From contig JBEKPZ010000394.1 of assembly GCA_049520215.1 (NCBI GenBank), positions 1 through 6,841 of the forward strand: a stretch of DNA of 6,841 bases. Reading direction: 5' to 3'. This stretch comes from Bog-159 sp049520215 (GTDB lineage: Bacteria; Acidobacteriota; Terriglobia; Bryobacterales; Bryobacteraceae). The position numbers and the translations under genes were made by a program. The notes beneath the pieces were generated by a model, which saw only the letters and a program-made list of their open reading frames with translations, ran no database searches and had not been told where the DNA came from. Of this stretch, positions 1 to 6,253 are shown piece after piece (the stretch's first letter is position 1; each line of letters opens with the position of its first letter).

Positions 1-401
1 GCGGCCTCCAGGTTCGTGCCGTGCGAGGCTTGGCGCGTGCTGTGTGCCAGTTTCCAGGCCTGCCCGGTGCGCTCGGCGGGCGTGGGATTGCGCGGGGCGC
101 GCGCGAACGGGAGCACCTGCGTCCAATTGCGCCCGCGTCCCCGCTCCACGGCAGTCGCCGCCGCCGAGGCCGCGTCCAAATCCTGCTGGGAAACGCTGGC
201 CGAAGTGTCCACCAGGATGGCTAGCGCCACTTTGGATTCGTAGAACGTGAGGCGCGGCTCAGCGAGCGCTAGCAGGATGGCCGCCAGCGCAGCGGCTTTC
301 ACCGCCACGCCGGCTCGCCGCGCGGAGTTGCGCCATTCCCAGGCAGCCCAGGCGAGCGGCGCGAGAGCCAGCGGAATCAGCCATGGGTGGGCGAATGTCA
401 T
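1..401 (-). CDS. Membrane VWA-domain protein, N-terminal part (cut by window edge)
   Basis: Seen: an open frame from ATG at 401 running leftwards off the window, 133 codons plus two bases. Residues about 7-22 (WLIPLALAPLAWAA) and 34-48 (VKAAALAAILLALA) look like two membrane segments. A beta strand then leads into DTSAS at 65-69, the DxSxS metal-site (MIDAS) motif of von Willebrand A domains. HGTN at 127-130 fits the later MIDAS threonine. Known: large acidobacterial and planctomycete membrane proteins of this layout often carry a glutamine-amidotransferase-like domain further on, but that part lies outside the window. The gene starts 4 bases after the stop of the BatA-like gene, so it is the next cistron of the moxR operon. 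An AGAAGG-like sequence lies about 11 bases upstream of the ATG, inside the preceding gene. The VWA call is firm; the full architecture is unknown. Confidence 0.85.
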   Translation of the reverse strand, partial: MTFAHPWLIPLALAPLAWAAWEWRNSARRAGVAVKAAALAAILLALAEPRLTFYESKVALAILVDTSASVSQQDLDAASAAATAVERGRGRNWTQVLPFARAPRNPTPAERTGQAWKLAHSTRQASHGTNLEA

Positions 402-405
402 AGCG

Positions 406-2319
406 TCACGAAGCCTTCTTCATGGCAACCGGCCGCCGCGAGACGCGCGCTACCCGGCGGCGAAAACGGCCGTACAGAATCCACTCCGCCAGCAGTCCCG
501 CGCCGCCCGCCAAAGCCAGCCACTGCCACAGGTCGGTAGCCTCCCGCAGGGGCGCAGCGAACTTCGGAATGCCGCGCCGCGTTTCGGGCGGAACGTCCCA
601 CTGGGATTCCCAAAGCTGCGGCAGCGTCAGCGAGTAGACATATTCGCGATCGCCGGCCAGCACGCGCACGGTGCCGGCCGTGCCGCTGAAGAATTCGAGC
701 GATTGGCCGCGCAGCGTGAACGGCGCGGGATTGCCGTCGTCGCGCAGCACGCGCACGCCGGCCGCCCGCACATCCGCGTCGAGCGAAACTTTCACGGCGC
801 CCACGCTGCCGGCGGTCAATTCCCAGCGCCGGAAGATGTCGGGCGCCATCCAGCGCAGCAGGTTGGCGTAGAGCAGAGGCGTGGACAATTCATAACGCAT
901 CGCCGAAAGCGCCGGATGAAAGCCCAGCACCACGATCTTCGGCTTGCCGGGGCGCGCCACGATAACGGGCCCTTCGGCTACCTCGGCGATCTTCAGATCG
1001 TCCGGCGCCGCTTCGAAAACCGAAGCGGATTCCAGGCGCAGATCCTTGGCGCGCAGACCGGCGCCCAGCGCATGGCCGGTGAGCCAACGGGTGAGGGGCG
1101 CGTCCGATACGCGCGCGCGCACCGGTATGGGAGAACCGCCCGCCGGCGGATCGATCCAGATGGAATCCGCCTGCGAGGGCGTGGGCGGATGGAACCGGTC
1201 CAGGATGACGAGCGCGGCGGGGTCCTGCGCGCGATATTCGGAGGGCGCGCGAAAGGTAGCCACCACCTGGGGGCTGGCGGCCAGCACGGGGCGCAGCAGG
1301 TCCGGCTCGGCGGAATACACCGTCACGCGCAGAGCCGGCTGGGCTGGCAGTTGCAGCGTGGCGCGATCGTCGGCGGGGAAGGCGTCGTGCGGCAGAAGTT
1401 GCGCCTGCAGAAAGCCGGCCGAGCGGCTGCGAAACTGGAAGCTAGTTTCGCGATCTGCGCCTGGCGCGAGCGTGATGCGCTGGGATCCGGCGGACAGATT
1501 ACCGGGGCCATCCGGCGACGGGCCGAAAGCCAGCGCGAGCGTGACCGTGCGCGGCCGGGCGCCATAGTTGCGGAGCGAAACGTAGATCTCCCACACGTCG
1601 GGATCGGCGGTTGAACGGCGCACGCCGATGCGGCGCAGACCGCAGTTTTCGATGGCATCGGGCACGCTCAAGAAGCGCAAGGCCGGCACTGGGCCGCGCA
1701 CGTCGGCAAGCGGTTGGCCCAGCTTGCCGGTGCCGACGAAGACAGCCTCCCCGGCACGCCGTCCGCCCTGCGCCTGGATCTGCCGCACGAAGGCCAGCGC
1801 CTGGTCCAGGTTCAGCGCCGTGGCACCAGGTTCGGAATCGGCGATAGCTTCTTCCAGTTTCTTGCGGTCGGGTTCGAAGGCCGTGGCGGGCGTGACCAGG
1901 GCGTCGGCGCGCACCAGCATGATGCGATCGCGTGCGGGCACGGCACGGACATAGGCGCGGGCGCGATCGCGGGCCAGGTCCATCAAGGTGCGCGTGGAGG
2001 TGCGGGCAGCCATCCAGGCGGAGGTATCCAGGATCAGCACATGATCGCGCGGCGCGGAGGCGGGTGCCCCCAGACGCAACTGTGCGATCGCCAGCAGCAG
2101 GAGCGCGATCGAGGCAAGCTGCAGCAGCAGCGAGAACGGCTGTTGGATGCGGCGCCGGCGCGCCACCACGGTGGGCTGCTCGGCCGACACCCAGAAACGC
2201 AGGGTGGAGACGACTTGGCGGCGGCGGGAGCGGTCGAGCAGATACAGGGCGAGGGTCATGGCTGAAAGGGCGCCGAACGCGGCTAGGAATTGAGCGAGTG
2301 TGAGGTTCAGGAGGTGCAT
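406..2319 (-). CDS. BatA-type membrane protein with degenerate VWA domain
   Basis: This is a 637-residue protein. Residues 1-35 (starting MHLLNLTLAQFLAAF, ending LYLLDRSRRR) match the N-terminal domain of BatA/aerotolerance-type proteins. A second hydrophobic segment covers about 61-82, followed by a VWA-like fold beginning HVLILDTSAW (93-102). The MIDAS motif is DTSAW rather than DxSxS, so metal binding may be weakened or lost. The middle (about 240-570) looks like beta-rich extracytoplasmic domains. A C-terminal membrane segment (597-617, LWQWLALAGGAGLLAEWILYG) is followed by a basic tail, RFRRRVARVSRR. I chose ATG at 2319 because the family begins here. An upstream in-frame TTG at 2367 would add 16 residues encoded by a hairpin repeat and overlap the DUF58 gene. 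No clear Shine-Dalgarno is visible. It is probably the membrane partner of the MoxR/DUF58 proteins; its substrate is unknown. Confidence 0.9.
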   Translation of the reverse strand: MHLLNLTLAQFLAAFGALSAMTLALYLLDRSRRRQVVSTLRFWVSAEQPTVVARRRRIQQPFSLLLQLASIALLLLAIAQLRLGAPASAPRDHVLILDTSAWMAARTSTRTLMDLARDRARAYVRAVPARDRIMLVRADALVTPATAFEPDRKKLEEAIADSEPGATALNLDQALAFVRQIQAQGGRRAGEAVFVGTGKLGQPLADVRGPVPALRFLSVPDAIENCGLRRIGVRRSTADPDVWEIYVSLRNYGARPRTVTLALAFGPSPDGPGNLSAGSQRITLAPGADRETSFQFRSRSAGFLQAQLLPHDAFPADDRATLQLPAQPALRVTVYSAEPDLLRPVLAASPQVVATFRAPSEYRAQDPAALVILDRFHPPTPSQADSIWIDPPAGGSPIPVRARVSDAPLTRWLTGHALGAGLRAKDLRLESASVFEAAPDDLKIAEVAEGPVIVARPGKPKIVVLGFHPALSAMRYELSTPLLYANLLRWMAPDIFRRWELTAGSVGAVKVSLDADVRAAGVRVLRDDGNPAPFTLRGQSLEFFSGTAGTVRVLAGDREYVYSLTLPQLWESQWDVPPETRRGIPKFAAPLREATDLWQWLALAGGAGLLAEWILYGRFRRRVARVSRRPVAMKKAS

Positions 2320-2326
2320 ACTCAGA

Positions 2327-2360
2327 GCGGGGCTTAAGCCCCGCGCGGGCTCAAGCCCGC
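2327..2360. repeat. Tandem double-hairpin (REP-like) element between DUF58 and BatA-like genes
   Basis: Two inverted repeats lie back to back. Positions 2327-2344 (GCGGGGCTTAAGCCCCGC) form a perfect 18-base palindrome. Positions 2345-2360 form a 7-bp stem, GCGGGCT/AGCCCGC, with a CA loop. The right arm lies inside the end of the DUF58 gene and supplies its stop codon. No T-run follows on either strand, so it does not look like an ordinary intrinsic terminator. It could still slow transcription or protect the 3' end of the moxR-DUF58 part of the mRNA. Related paired hairpins occur at 4259-4296 and 6278-6296. The structure is certain; the role is inferred. Confidence 0.8.
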
Positions 2361-3232
2361 CCTCCAACCGAGCGCATCAATGGCCCGAAGATGACTTCCT
2401 CCACCGGCTGCGCGGTCGACACTCCGGCGTAACGGCCGCTGTTGCGCAACGCCAGCTTCTGGATGGCGGCGGCATACTCATCGAACGCCTCGGTATACCT
2501 GGCGCGCGCCGACTGGTCGAATTGCACCTTCAAGCGGCCCCCGGTTTCGGCGTCCTCCAGTTCCAGTTCGCCGTCCCAGGGCGGCGTGCGATCCTCGTCC
2601 GACCAGATCTGCAGCAACATCAACTCGTGTCCGAAATCCGCCAGAAATTGCAGCGCCCGTTCGCAACCCTGGTCGTCCAGGAAATCGGAAATCACGATCA
2701 CCAGGCCGCGCTGCGAATAGCGCGAAATGAATTCGCGCAGCACGGCGAAGAAGTCCGTCTGGCCGCCGGCTTCCAGGGCGCCGAGCGAATCCAGCACGGG
2801 ACCGAAGCGATGGCGCCCGCCGGTACACAAGAACCTGCGGCCCAGCTTGCCCGAGAACGGGTGCAGCTCAATGCCATCCAGGCGCACCATGCCGACATAG
2901 CAAAGCGCGCCCGCCAGCCGCCGCGCGTAATCGAACTTGCCGCCGGCCTGCATCGAATCGCTGGTATCGAGGAGCATCCGCACGGGCACGCGCGGTTCCA
3001 CCTGGAACATTTTCAGGAACAGCTTTTCCAGCCGCAGATAGGCGCGCCAGTTCACCGCGCGCAGATCGTCGCCGTGATGGAAACTGCGATGGTCCAGAAA
3101 CTCCTGCCCGGCTCCGGAAAAGCGCGACGGGTTGTGCCCGCCGACCAAGCCGGGGAACGACTTTTGCCAGCGCAGGGCCAGCCGCTCCAGTTTCTCCAGA
3201 AACTCGCGGTCGAGAATAGGCGCGGAGTTCAT
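2351..3232 (-). CDS. DUF58 family protein (VWA-like, MoxR-associated)
   Basis: This is a 293-residue soluble protein. The DUF58 signature GDDLRAVNWRAYLRLEKLFLK is at about 54-74. It is followed by a strand and DTSDSM (89-94), an intact MIDAS motif as in VWA domains, then the helix KFDYARRLAGALCYVG (99-114). A later strand, GLVIVISDFLDD, supplies the conserved SDF element. No membrane segment is evident. Known: DUF58 proteins sit next to MoxR ATPases and VWA membrane proteins throughout bacteria and are taken to be their partners; the exact activity is undefined. The gene starts 15 bases after the moxR stop, with no recognisable ribosome site in the gap, so translation is probably coupled. The last few residues (GGRA) and the TGA stop are encoded by one arm of a hairpin repeat, suggesting the original C-terminus was altered or extended. 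Confidence 0.93.
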   Translation of the reverse strand: MNSAPILDREFLEKLERLALRWQKSFPGLVGGHNPSRFSGAGQEFLDHRSFHHGDDLRAVNWRAYLRLEKLFLKMFQVEPRVPVRMLLDTSDSMQAGGKFDYARRLAGALCYVGMVRLDGIELHPFSGKLGRRFLCTGGRHRFGPVLDSLGALEAGGQTDFFAVLREFISRYSQRGLVIVISDFLDDQGCERALQFLADFGHELMLLQIWSDEDRTPPWDGELELEDAETGGRLKVQFDQSARARYTEAFDEYAAAIQKLALRNSGRYAGVSTAQPVEEVIFGPLMRSVGGRA

Positions 3233-3247
3233 GACGCGGTGGCGGGA

Positions 3248-4258
3248 TTACGCGGCGGCGTGAGAGGTGACTTTCTGGATAATCGTGTCCAGGATGGTTT
3301 CCGGCGTTTGCCCATCCGCGTGGGCGTCGAAGTTCAGGATGATACGGTGACGCAGGACGGCGCGCGCCACGTGTTGCACGTCGTCGATCGAGAGGTGGTA
3401 ACGGCCGCGCATCAGCGCCAGCACGCGCCCGCACTCCACCAGGGCTTGCGCGCCGCGAGGGGAGCTTCCGTAGCGGACGTACTTGCGGGCCACTTCGTGC
3501 GCTTCGCGCTGCTCCGGCTGCGTGGCCATGACCAGTTGGATGGCGTACTCCTGCACGTGCGGCGCGACCAGAACTTCGCGGCATACCGAGCGCACTTCCA
3601 TAATGGCGTCGCGGTCGAGCACCGCACTTACGGTCGTCTCTTCCCGTTGAATGGTGCGCTCCACGATGCGGTTCAATTCCTCGCGCGTGGGATAGGTTAC
3701 CAGGATTTTCATGAGGAAGCGGTCGAGTTGCGCCTCGGGCAACGGATAGGTGCCCTCCATTTCGATGGGATTCTGCGTAGCCATCACCAGGAATGGACGT
3801 TCGAGCTCGTGAGTGGTGGTACCGCTGGTGACGGTGCGCTCCTGCATGGCCTCCAGCAGCGCCGATTGGGTCTTGGGAGTCGCGCGGTTGATTTCATCGG
3901 CCAGCACCAAATGAGCAAAGATGGGGCCGGGCTGAAACCGCAGGAACTTGGCGCCGTGGTCGCTGGTTTCGATGATCATGCTGCCGACGATATCGGCGGG
4001 CATCAGGTCGGGGGTGAACTGAATGCGGGAGTATTTCAATTGCAGCGCGCGCGCCAGGGTTCGGAGGAGCGTGGTTTTGCCCAGGCCCGGCACGCCTTCC
4101 AGCAAGACGTGCCCAGAGGCAAGCAGACAGATGAGCACGCCCTCCACGACGTCGTCCTGGCCGACGATGATCTTGGCGATTTCGGCTCGAACGCTAGCCA
4201 GACGTTCGACGGCCACTTGGAGTGCCGCTTCGGTTCCCACTTTATTATTGTAGAGCAC
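3248..4258 (-). CDS. moxR: MoxR-family AAA+ ATPase
   Basis: This is a 336-residue ATPase, the usual MoxR length. Walker A GVPGLGKT is at 55-62, Walker B LVLADEINR at 117-125, sensor 1 ATQNP at 160-164, the arginine-finger region LDRF at 178-181, and the sensor-2 region SSPRGAQAL at 265-273. The helix-2 insert typical of MoxR is present (IQFTPDLMPADIVG, 79-92). Known: MoxR proteins are hexameric chaperone-like ATPases that work with VWA proteins, for example in metal insertion or complex maturation. It is the first gene of the minus-strand operon. The start is taken as GTG at 4258. GTG at 4240 (residue 7) is an alternative, because a 9-bp hairpin directly touches the first GTG and no Shine-Dalgarno is seen for either. 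No in-frame ATG exists upstream before a TAA at 4312-4310. The product is certain; the start is not. Confidence 0.95.
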   Translation of the reverse strand: MLYNNKVGTEAALQVAVERLASVRAEIAKIIVGQDDVVEGVLICLLASGHVLLEGVPGLGKTTLLRTLARALQLKYSRIQFTPDLMPADIVGSMIIETSDHGAKFLRFQPGPIFAHLVLADEINRATPKTQSALLEAMQERTVTSGTTTHELERPFLVMATQNPIEMEGTYPLPEAQLDRFLMKILVTYPTREELNRIVERTIQREETTVSAVLDRDAIMEVRSVCREVLVAPHVQEYAIQLVMATQPEQREAHEVARKYVRYGSSPRGAQALVECGRVLALMRGRYHLSIDDVQHVARAVLRHRIILNFDAHADGQTPETILDTIIQKVTSHAAA

Positions 4259-4296
4259 AGCGGGTCTGGAGACCCGCTGCAGGCGTGGACGCCCGC
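4259..4296. repeat. Tandem double-hairpin (REP-like) element in the moxR leader
   Basis: Positions 4259-4278 form a perfect 9-bp stem, AGCGGGTCT/AGACCCGCT, with a GG loop on the plus strand. Positions 4279-4296 form an 8-bp stem with one imperfect pair. That pair is G-U in RNA from the minus strand but A-C in RNA from the plus strand. The element abuts the GTG start of moxR and would lie in its 5' leader. It shares its layout (GCGGG-type arms, two hairpins in a row) with 2327-2360. A diverged relative near 6278 keeps the same TGCAGG junction sequence. No T-run follows. Confidence 0.75.
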
Positions 4297-4320
4297 CCCA
4301 CTTTTCGATTTATTTACGAA

Positions 4321-4373
4321 CGAAGCCAATCAGTTGCTTGTTTACTTATGCTTGCAAAAATGGCGAAGCCAAT
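4321..4373. repeat. Pair of 10-base direct repeats upstream of the moxR operon
   Basis: CGAAGCCAAT occurs exactly at 4321-4330 and 4364-4373, with starts 43 bases apart, near four helical turns. Both copies lie in the non-coding stretch upstream of moxR, where read on the minus strand they are ATTGGCTTCG. Spacing and position suit a regulator-binding site. No regulator can be named. Confidence 0.45.
4345..4372 (-). promoter_or_regulatory. Candidate promoter of the moxR operon
   Basis: On the minus strand TTGGCT (4372-4367, 4 of 6 matches to TTGACA) is followed, 16 bases on, by CATAAG (4350-4345, 4 of 6 to TATAAT). The -35 box lies inside one copy of the 10-base direct repeat, so a protein bound there could control initiation. 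Transcription from here would give a leader of roughly 80 bases that includes the double hairpin. The boxes are weak; treat this as a proposal. Confidence 0.25.
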
Positions 4374-4402
4374 TTCCGCGCGGTCTCCGGTTGCCTAATG
4401 GC

Positions 4403-4419
4403 TGCGGAAAAATGCGGAA
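4403..4419. repeat. Helically phased TGCGGAA direct repeat upstream of the glycosyltransferase
   Basis: TGCGGAA occurs at 4403-4409 and again at 4413-4419, starts 10 bases apart, so both face the same side of the helix. It lies about 36 bases upstream of the candidate -35 region of the glycosyltransferase gene, a position suited to an activator. It is short enough that chance is possible. Confidence 0.3.
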
Positions 4420-4454
4420 GCAGTACATCTGAAATCCTTGTGCAGATGAGGCAC

Positions 4455-4483
4455 CAGACGTCTCAACAAAAAAACCCGATAAT
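4455..4483 (+). promoter_or_regulatory. Candidate promoter of the glycosyltransferase gene
   Basis: GATAAT at 4478-4483 matches TATAAT at 5 of 6 positions. A poor -35, CAGACG (3 of 6), lies 17 bases upstream at 4455-4460, so an activator may be needed. Initiation about 7 bases after the -10 box would fall at about 4490, almost at the proposed TTG start (4492), which would leave essentially no leader. Either the promoter or the start codon may therefore be misplaced. Confidence 0.25.
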
Positions 4484-4491
4484 AAGAAAGC

Positions 4492-5583
4492 TTGCGCTCT
4501 TGCCGCATTTTGATCGTCGCGCCTCCCGTGGGCCCCATCGGGTCCGGCGAAGCCGGCGGCGTCGAAACACACTTGCTCAATCTCGCTCCGATTCTGGTGG
4601 CACGCGGGTACGAGATCGGTATGGTGGCTCCGGCAGGCAGCGTGGTGTCCGCGGGCGTCAGGTTGTACCCGGTTGCGGGCGACCCAAGCCTGAGCGCAAC
4701 GCGCGCCGAGCGGGCCGCGATCACCGTGGTGCGGACCGGCGGTCTGCTGGAAAACATGTGGGACCAGGCGCTCCGATTGCAGCGCCAGTACGACGTGGTC
4801 ATCGGTGTCAGTTATGACTGGCTGCCGTTTTACCTGACTCCTTTCTTCAGCACACCGGCCGGACATTGGATCACCATCTGTTCCGCCATGGATGAGGTGG
4901 ACAGGATGATCCAAAAGCGCTGGCGGGAGGGCGGGTTGAAACTCGCCATGTACACAGGCGCGCAGGTCCGCACGTTTCCGTTCCTTGAGGGCGAGCGGGT
5001 TCAGCTTCTGTACGGAGGAGTGGACACCGCGGTTTTCCAATACAATTCTCAGCCGCTGGACAGATTGTGCTGGGCCGGACGAATCTCGCCGGAGAAGGGA
5101 TTGGAGGATGCCATCGCGGTGGCGCGTGCGCTCGGCAAGCCGCTGGACATTTGCGGCAAGATCCAGGACGAGGCGTATTGGCGGGCGGTGATGCGCGATG
5201 CTGGTGGGCAAGTTGTTTATCACGGGTTTTTGGACCCGGTGGAGTTGCAGCGGCGATACGCCGGCGCGTGCGTCACGCTGGTTACGCCGCGCTGGATCGA
5301 GGCTTTTGGAAACACGGTGATTGAGTCGCTAGCGTGCGGCACACCGGTGGTGGCATATAACAGAGGCGGACCGGCGGAGATCGTCGAGCATGGCAGGAGC
5401 GGCATTTTGGCGCCGCAGGAGGCGGGCGTGGAGGCCTTGGTGGAGGGCGTGCGGGCGGCGGTTCGACTGGACCGGCGGGTGGTTCGCGCGCGCGCCGAGG
5501 AGTTCTCGTTTGTCAGGATGGCGGATCGGTTTGAGGTTTGGGTAGAGTCGGTATCGGGCGCGGCTCATGGCTCGTCGTCCTAA
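4492..5583 (+). CDS. GT-B glycosyltransferase, family 4
   Basis: This is a 363-residue cytoplasmic enzyme expected to transfer sugar from a nucleotide donor. The N-terminal acceptor domain opens with RILIVAPPVGPIGSGEAGGV (5-24). YDWLPFYLTPFF is at 108-119. The C-terminal donor domain has GRISPEKGLEDAI (196-208). It ends with the EX7E element EAFGNTVIE (270-278) followed by ACGTPVVAYNRGGPAEIVEHG, typical of GT4. No signal peptide or membrane segment is seen. From memory, the GPxGSG-GGVE opening and the YDWLPFYLTPFF segment resemble cyanobacterial tetrahydrobiopterin glucosyltransferases; this is suggestive, not proven. The TTG start is chosen because TAA (4483-4485) closes the frame upstream and the first strand needs these residues; an AAGAAAG lies only one base before it. 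It is divergent from moxR and overlaps the convergent antitoxin gene by four bases. Family call strong, substrate open. Confidence 0.9.
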   Translation: MRSCRILIVAPPVGPIGSGEAGGVETHLLNLAPILVARGYEIGMVAPAGSVVSAGVRLYPVAGDPSLSATRAERAAITVVRTGGLLENMWDQALRLQRQYDVVIGVSYDWLPFYLTPFFSTPAGHWITICSAMDEVDRMIQKRWREGGLKLAMYTGAQVRTFPFLEGERVQLLYGGVDTAVFQYNSQPLDRLCWAGRISPEKGLEDAIAVARALGKPLDICGKIQDEAYWRAVMRDAGGQVVYHGFLDPVELQRRYAGACVTLVTPRWIEAFGNTVIESLACGTPVVAYNRGGPAEIVEHGRSGILAPQEAGVEALVEGVRAAVRLDRRVVRARAEEFSFVRMADRFEVWVESVSGAAHGSSS

Positions 5584-5930
5584 ATCGCGATCTTGGTTTC
5601 TATCGCATCATAATCCGCGTGAACGCCGCCGTCCGTGGTGTCGAGAAGCCCTGCCGCCGCCAAGGCTTGGACATCCGCGTGCACATTGCTATAGTCGCGC
5701 TCCAGCGCCCTTGCCAGGGCGCGGACGCTGGTGACATTGTGCCGGCGGACGTAGCGGAGTAGTTCCATACGCCTGGCGGTGAGGACGCGGGCGAGGGACT
5801 CCCAAGTCTCAAAGGCCAAGTAGCGTTCATGGAACGAATCGCCACGCTCGGCGCGGTGCCACGCATCCACGAACCTGCGCGCTGCCTCATCCTCCATCGC
5901 GCCGCCGACCGTAACTTTCACATCGTTCAT
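5580..5930 (-). CDS. Winged-helix DNA-binding protein, probable antitoxin of the TumE module
   Basis: This is a 116-residue protein. Residues 51-97 (TARRMELLRYVRRHNVTSVR, then ALARALERDYSNVHADVQAL, then AAAGLLD) form a helix-turn-helix of the MarR-like type seen in HVO_A0114-family regulators. A short wing follows, ending in a strand (ETKIAI). The acidic, helical N-terminus (about 10-50) could bind the toxin. Known: such proteins are commonly encoded beside TumE-family toxins. The start ATG overlaps the toxin stop as ATGA (5927-5930). It is preceded by GAGGTGG at 5940-5934, the clearest Shine-Dalgarno in the window, so the antitoxin may be translated better than the toxin. The TAG stop overlaps the convergent glycosyltransferase TAA. 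It probably represses its own operon through sites near 6222-6247. Function in this strain is inferred from the pairing. Confidence 0.85.
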   Translation of the reverse strand: MNDVKVTVGGAMEDEAARRFVDAWHRAERGDSFHERYLAFETWESLARVLTARRMELLRYVRRHNVTSVRALARALERDYSNVHADVQALAAAGLLDTTDGGVHADYDAIETKIAI

Positions 5931-6214
5931 TTGCCACCTCGCAGGATCCGCACATCGGACCAGAAATCGGCCATCAGTTGTTCGACAGTACGAAAGGCGT
6001 AAGCTGTCTCGACGCCTTGAAAATGCCGATGATCGCCTTTGCCGCGCTCATTGTCGTACCCGACCTCCCGGACACCGAAGCGGCCGTAAAAGAGGCGGTA
6101 TTTTAGGCCATGCCTCGATGGTGGAACGGGCGACGGAACACGCCACAAAACCATTTCCACGATTGCGCCATCGCTATACTCGATGCGCTCATGGAAGAGC
6201 AACTCAGCCCTCAT
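5927..6214 (-). CDS. tumE: TumE-family toxin of a toxin-antitoxin module
   Basis: This is a 95-residue protein matching the TumE family (DUF6516). It opens MRAELLFHERIEYSDGAIVE, followed by VLWRVP. It has the central KYRLFYG (38-44), the charged signature YDNERGKGDHRH (53-64), and an aromatic C-terminal helix, EQLMADFWSDVRIL (78-91). The His-rich YDNERGKGDHRH block is the most conserved part of the family and is likely functional; the biochemical target is not established to my knowledge. The start is set at ATG 6214 because family members begin here. An in-frame TTG at 6253 would add 13 unrelated residues and overlaps a TTGACA box. No Shine-Dalgarno precedes the ATG. The gene is first in a two-gene operon with the DNA-binding partner. 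No truncation or missing signature residue is seen. Confidence 0.87.
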   Translation of the reverse strand: MRAELLFHERIEYSDGAIVEMVLWRVPSPVPPSRHGLKYRLFYGRFGVREVGYDNERGKGDHRHFQGVETAYAFRTVEQLMADFWSDVRILRGGK

Positions 6215-6221
6215 CAAGCAT

Positions 6222-6253
6222 CTATGATGGCATAGCGGACCATATGGTGTCAA
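6222..6253 (-). promoter_or_regulatory. Candidate promoter and operator of the tumE operon
   Basis: On the minus strand a perfect TTGACA (6253-6248) is followed after 18 bases by CATCAT (6229-6224, 4 of 6 to TATAAT). The palindrome CCATATGG (6247-6240) lies in the spacer, and CTATG-N4-CATAG (6222-6235) overlaps the -10 box. Both suit binding by the winged-helix partner for autorepression. Initiation about 7 bases after the -10 would place the transcript start within a few bases of ATG 6214, so the mRNA may be nearly leaderless, which agrees with the missing Shine-Dalgarno. Confidence 0.4.

Noticed and set aside
247..1614. Plus-strand open frame of 455 codons
   Set aside because: It is antisense to the BatA-like gene, Arg/Gly/Ala-rich, with no recognisable motif.
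646..2091. Four GCGATCGC octamers (646, 1924, 1963, 2084) resembling cyanobacterial HIP1
   Set aside because: All are in the BatA-like gene, mostly encoding Asp-Arg or Arg-Asp-Arg codons; none occurs elsewhere in the window, so no genome-wide signal is supported.
2327..2360. Intrinsic terminator between DUF58 and the BatA-like gene
   Set aside because: The stems are strong but no T-run follows on either strand, and the downstream genes belong to the same operon.
2320..2367. Upstream TTG start for the BatA-like protein (16 extra residues)
   Set aside because: The extension is encoded by the hairpin repeat and overlaps DUF58; the family-like N-terminus begins at ATG 2319.
2300..4432. Plus-strand open frame of 710 codons
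   Set aside because: It lies opposite the clear DUF58 and MoxR genes, is rich in His, Gln, Arg and Ala, and shows no domain motif. It reflects third-position GC bias of the real genes.
4342..5223. Minus-strand open frame of 293 codons opposite the glycosyltransferase
   Set aside because: The plus strand has full GT4 motifs in register; the minus frame has none and runs through the divergent promoter region.
6215..6253. TTG start of tumE giving 13 extra residues
   Set aside because: The extra residues do not match the TumE start, and the TTG is part of a TTGACA promoter box.
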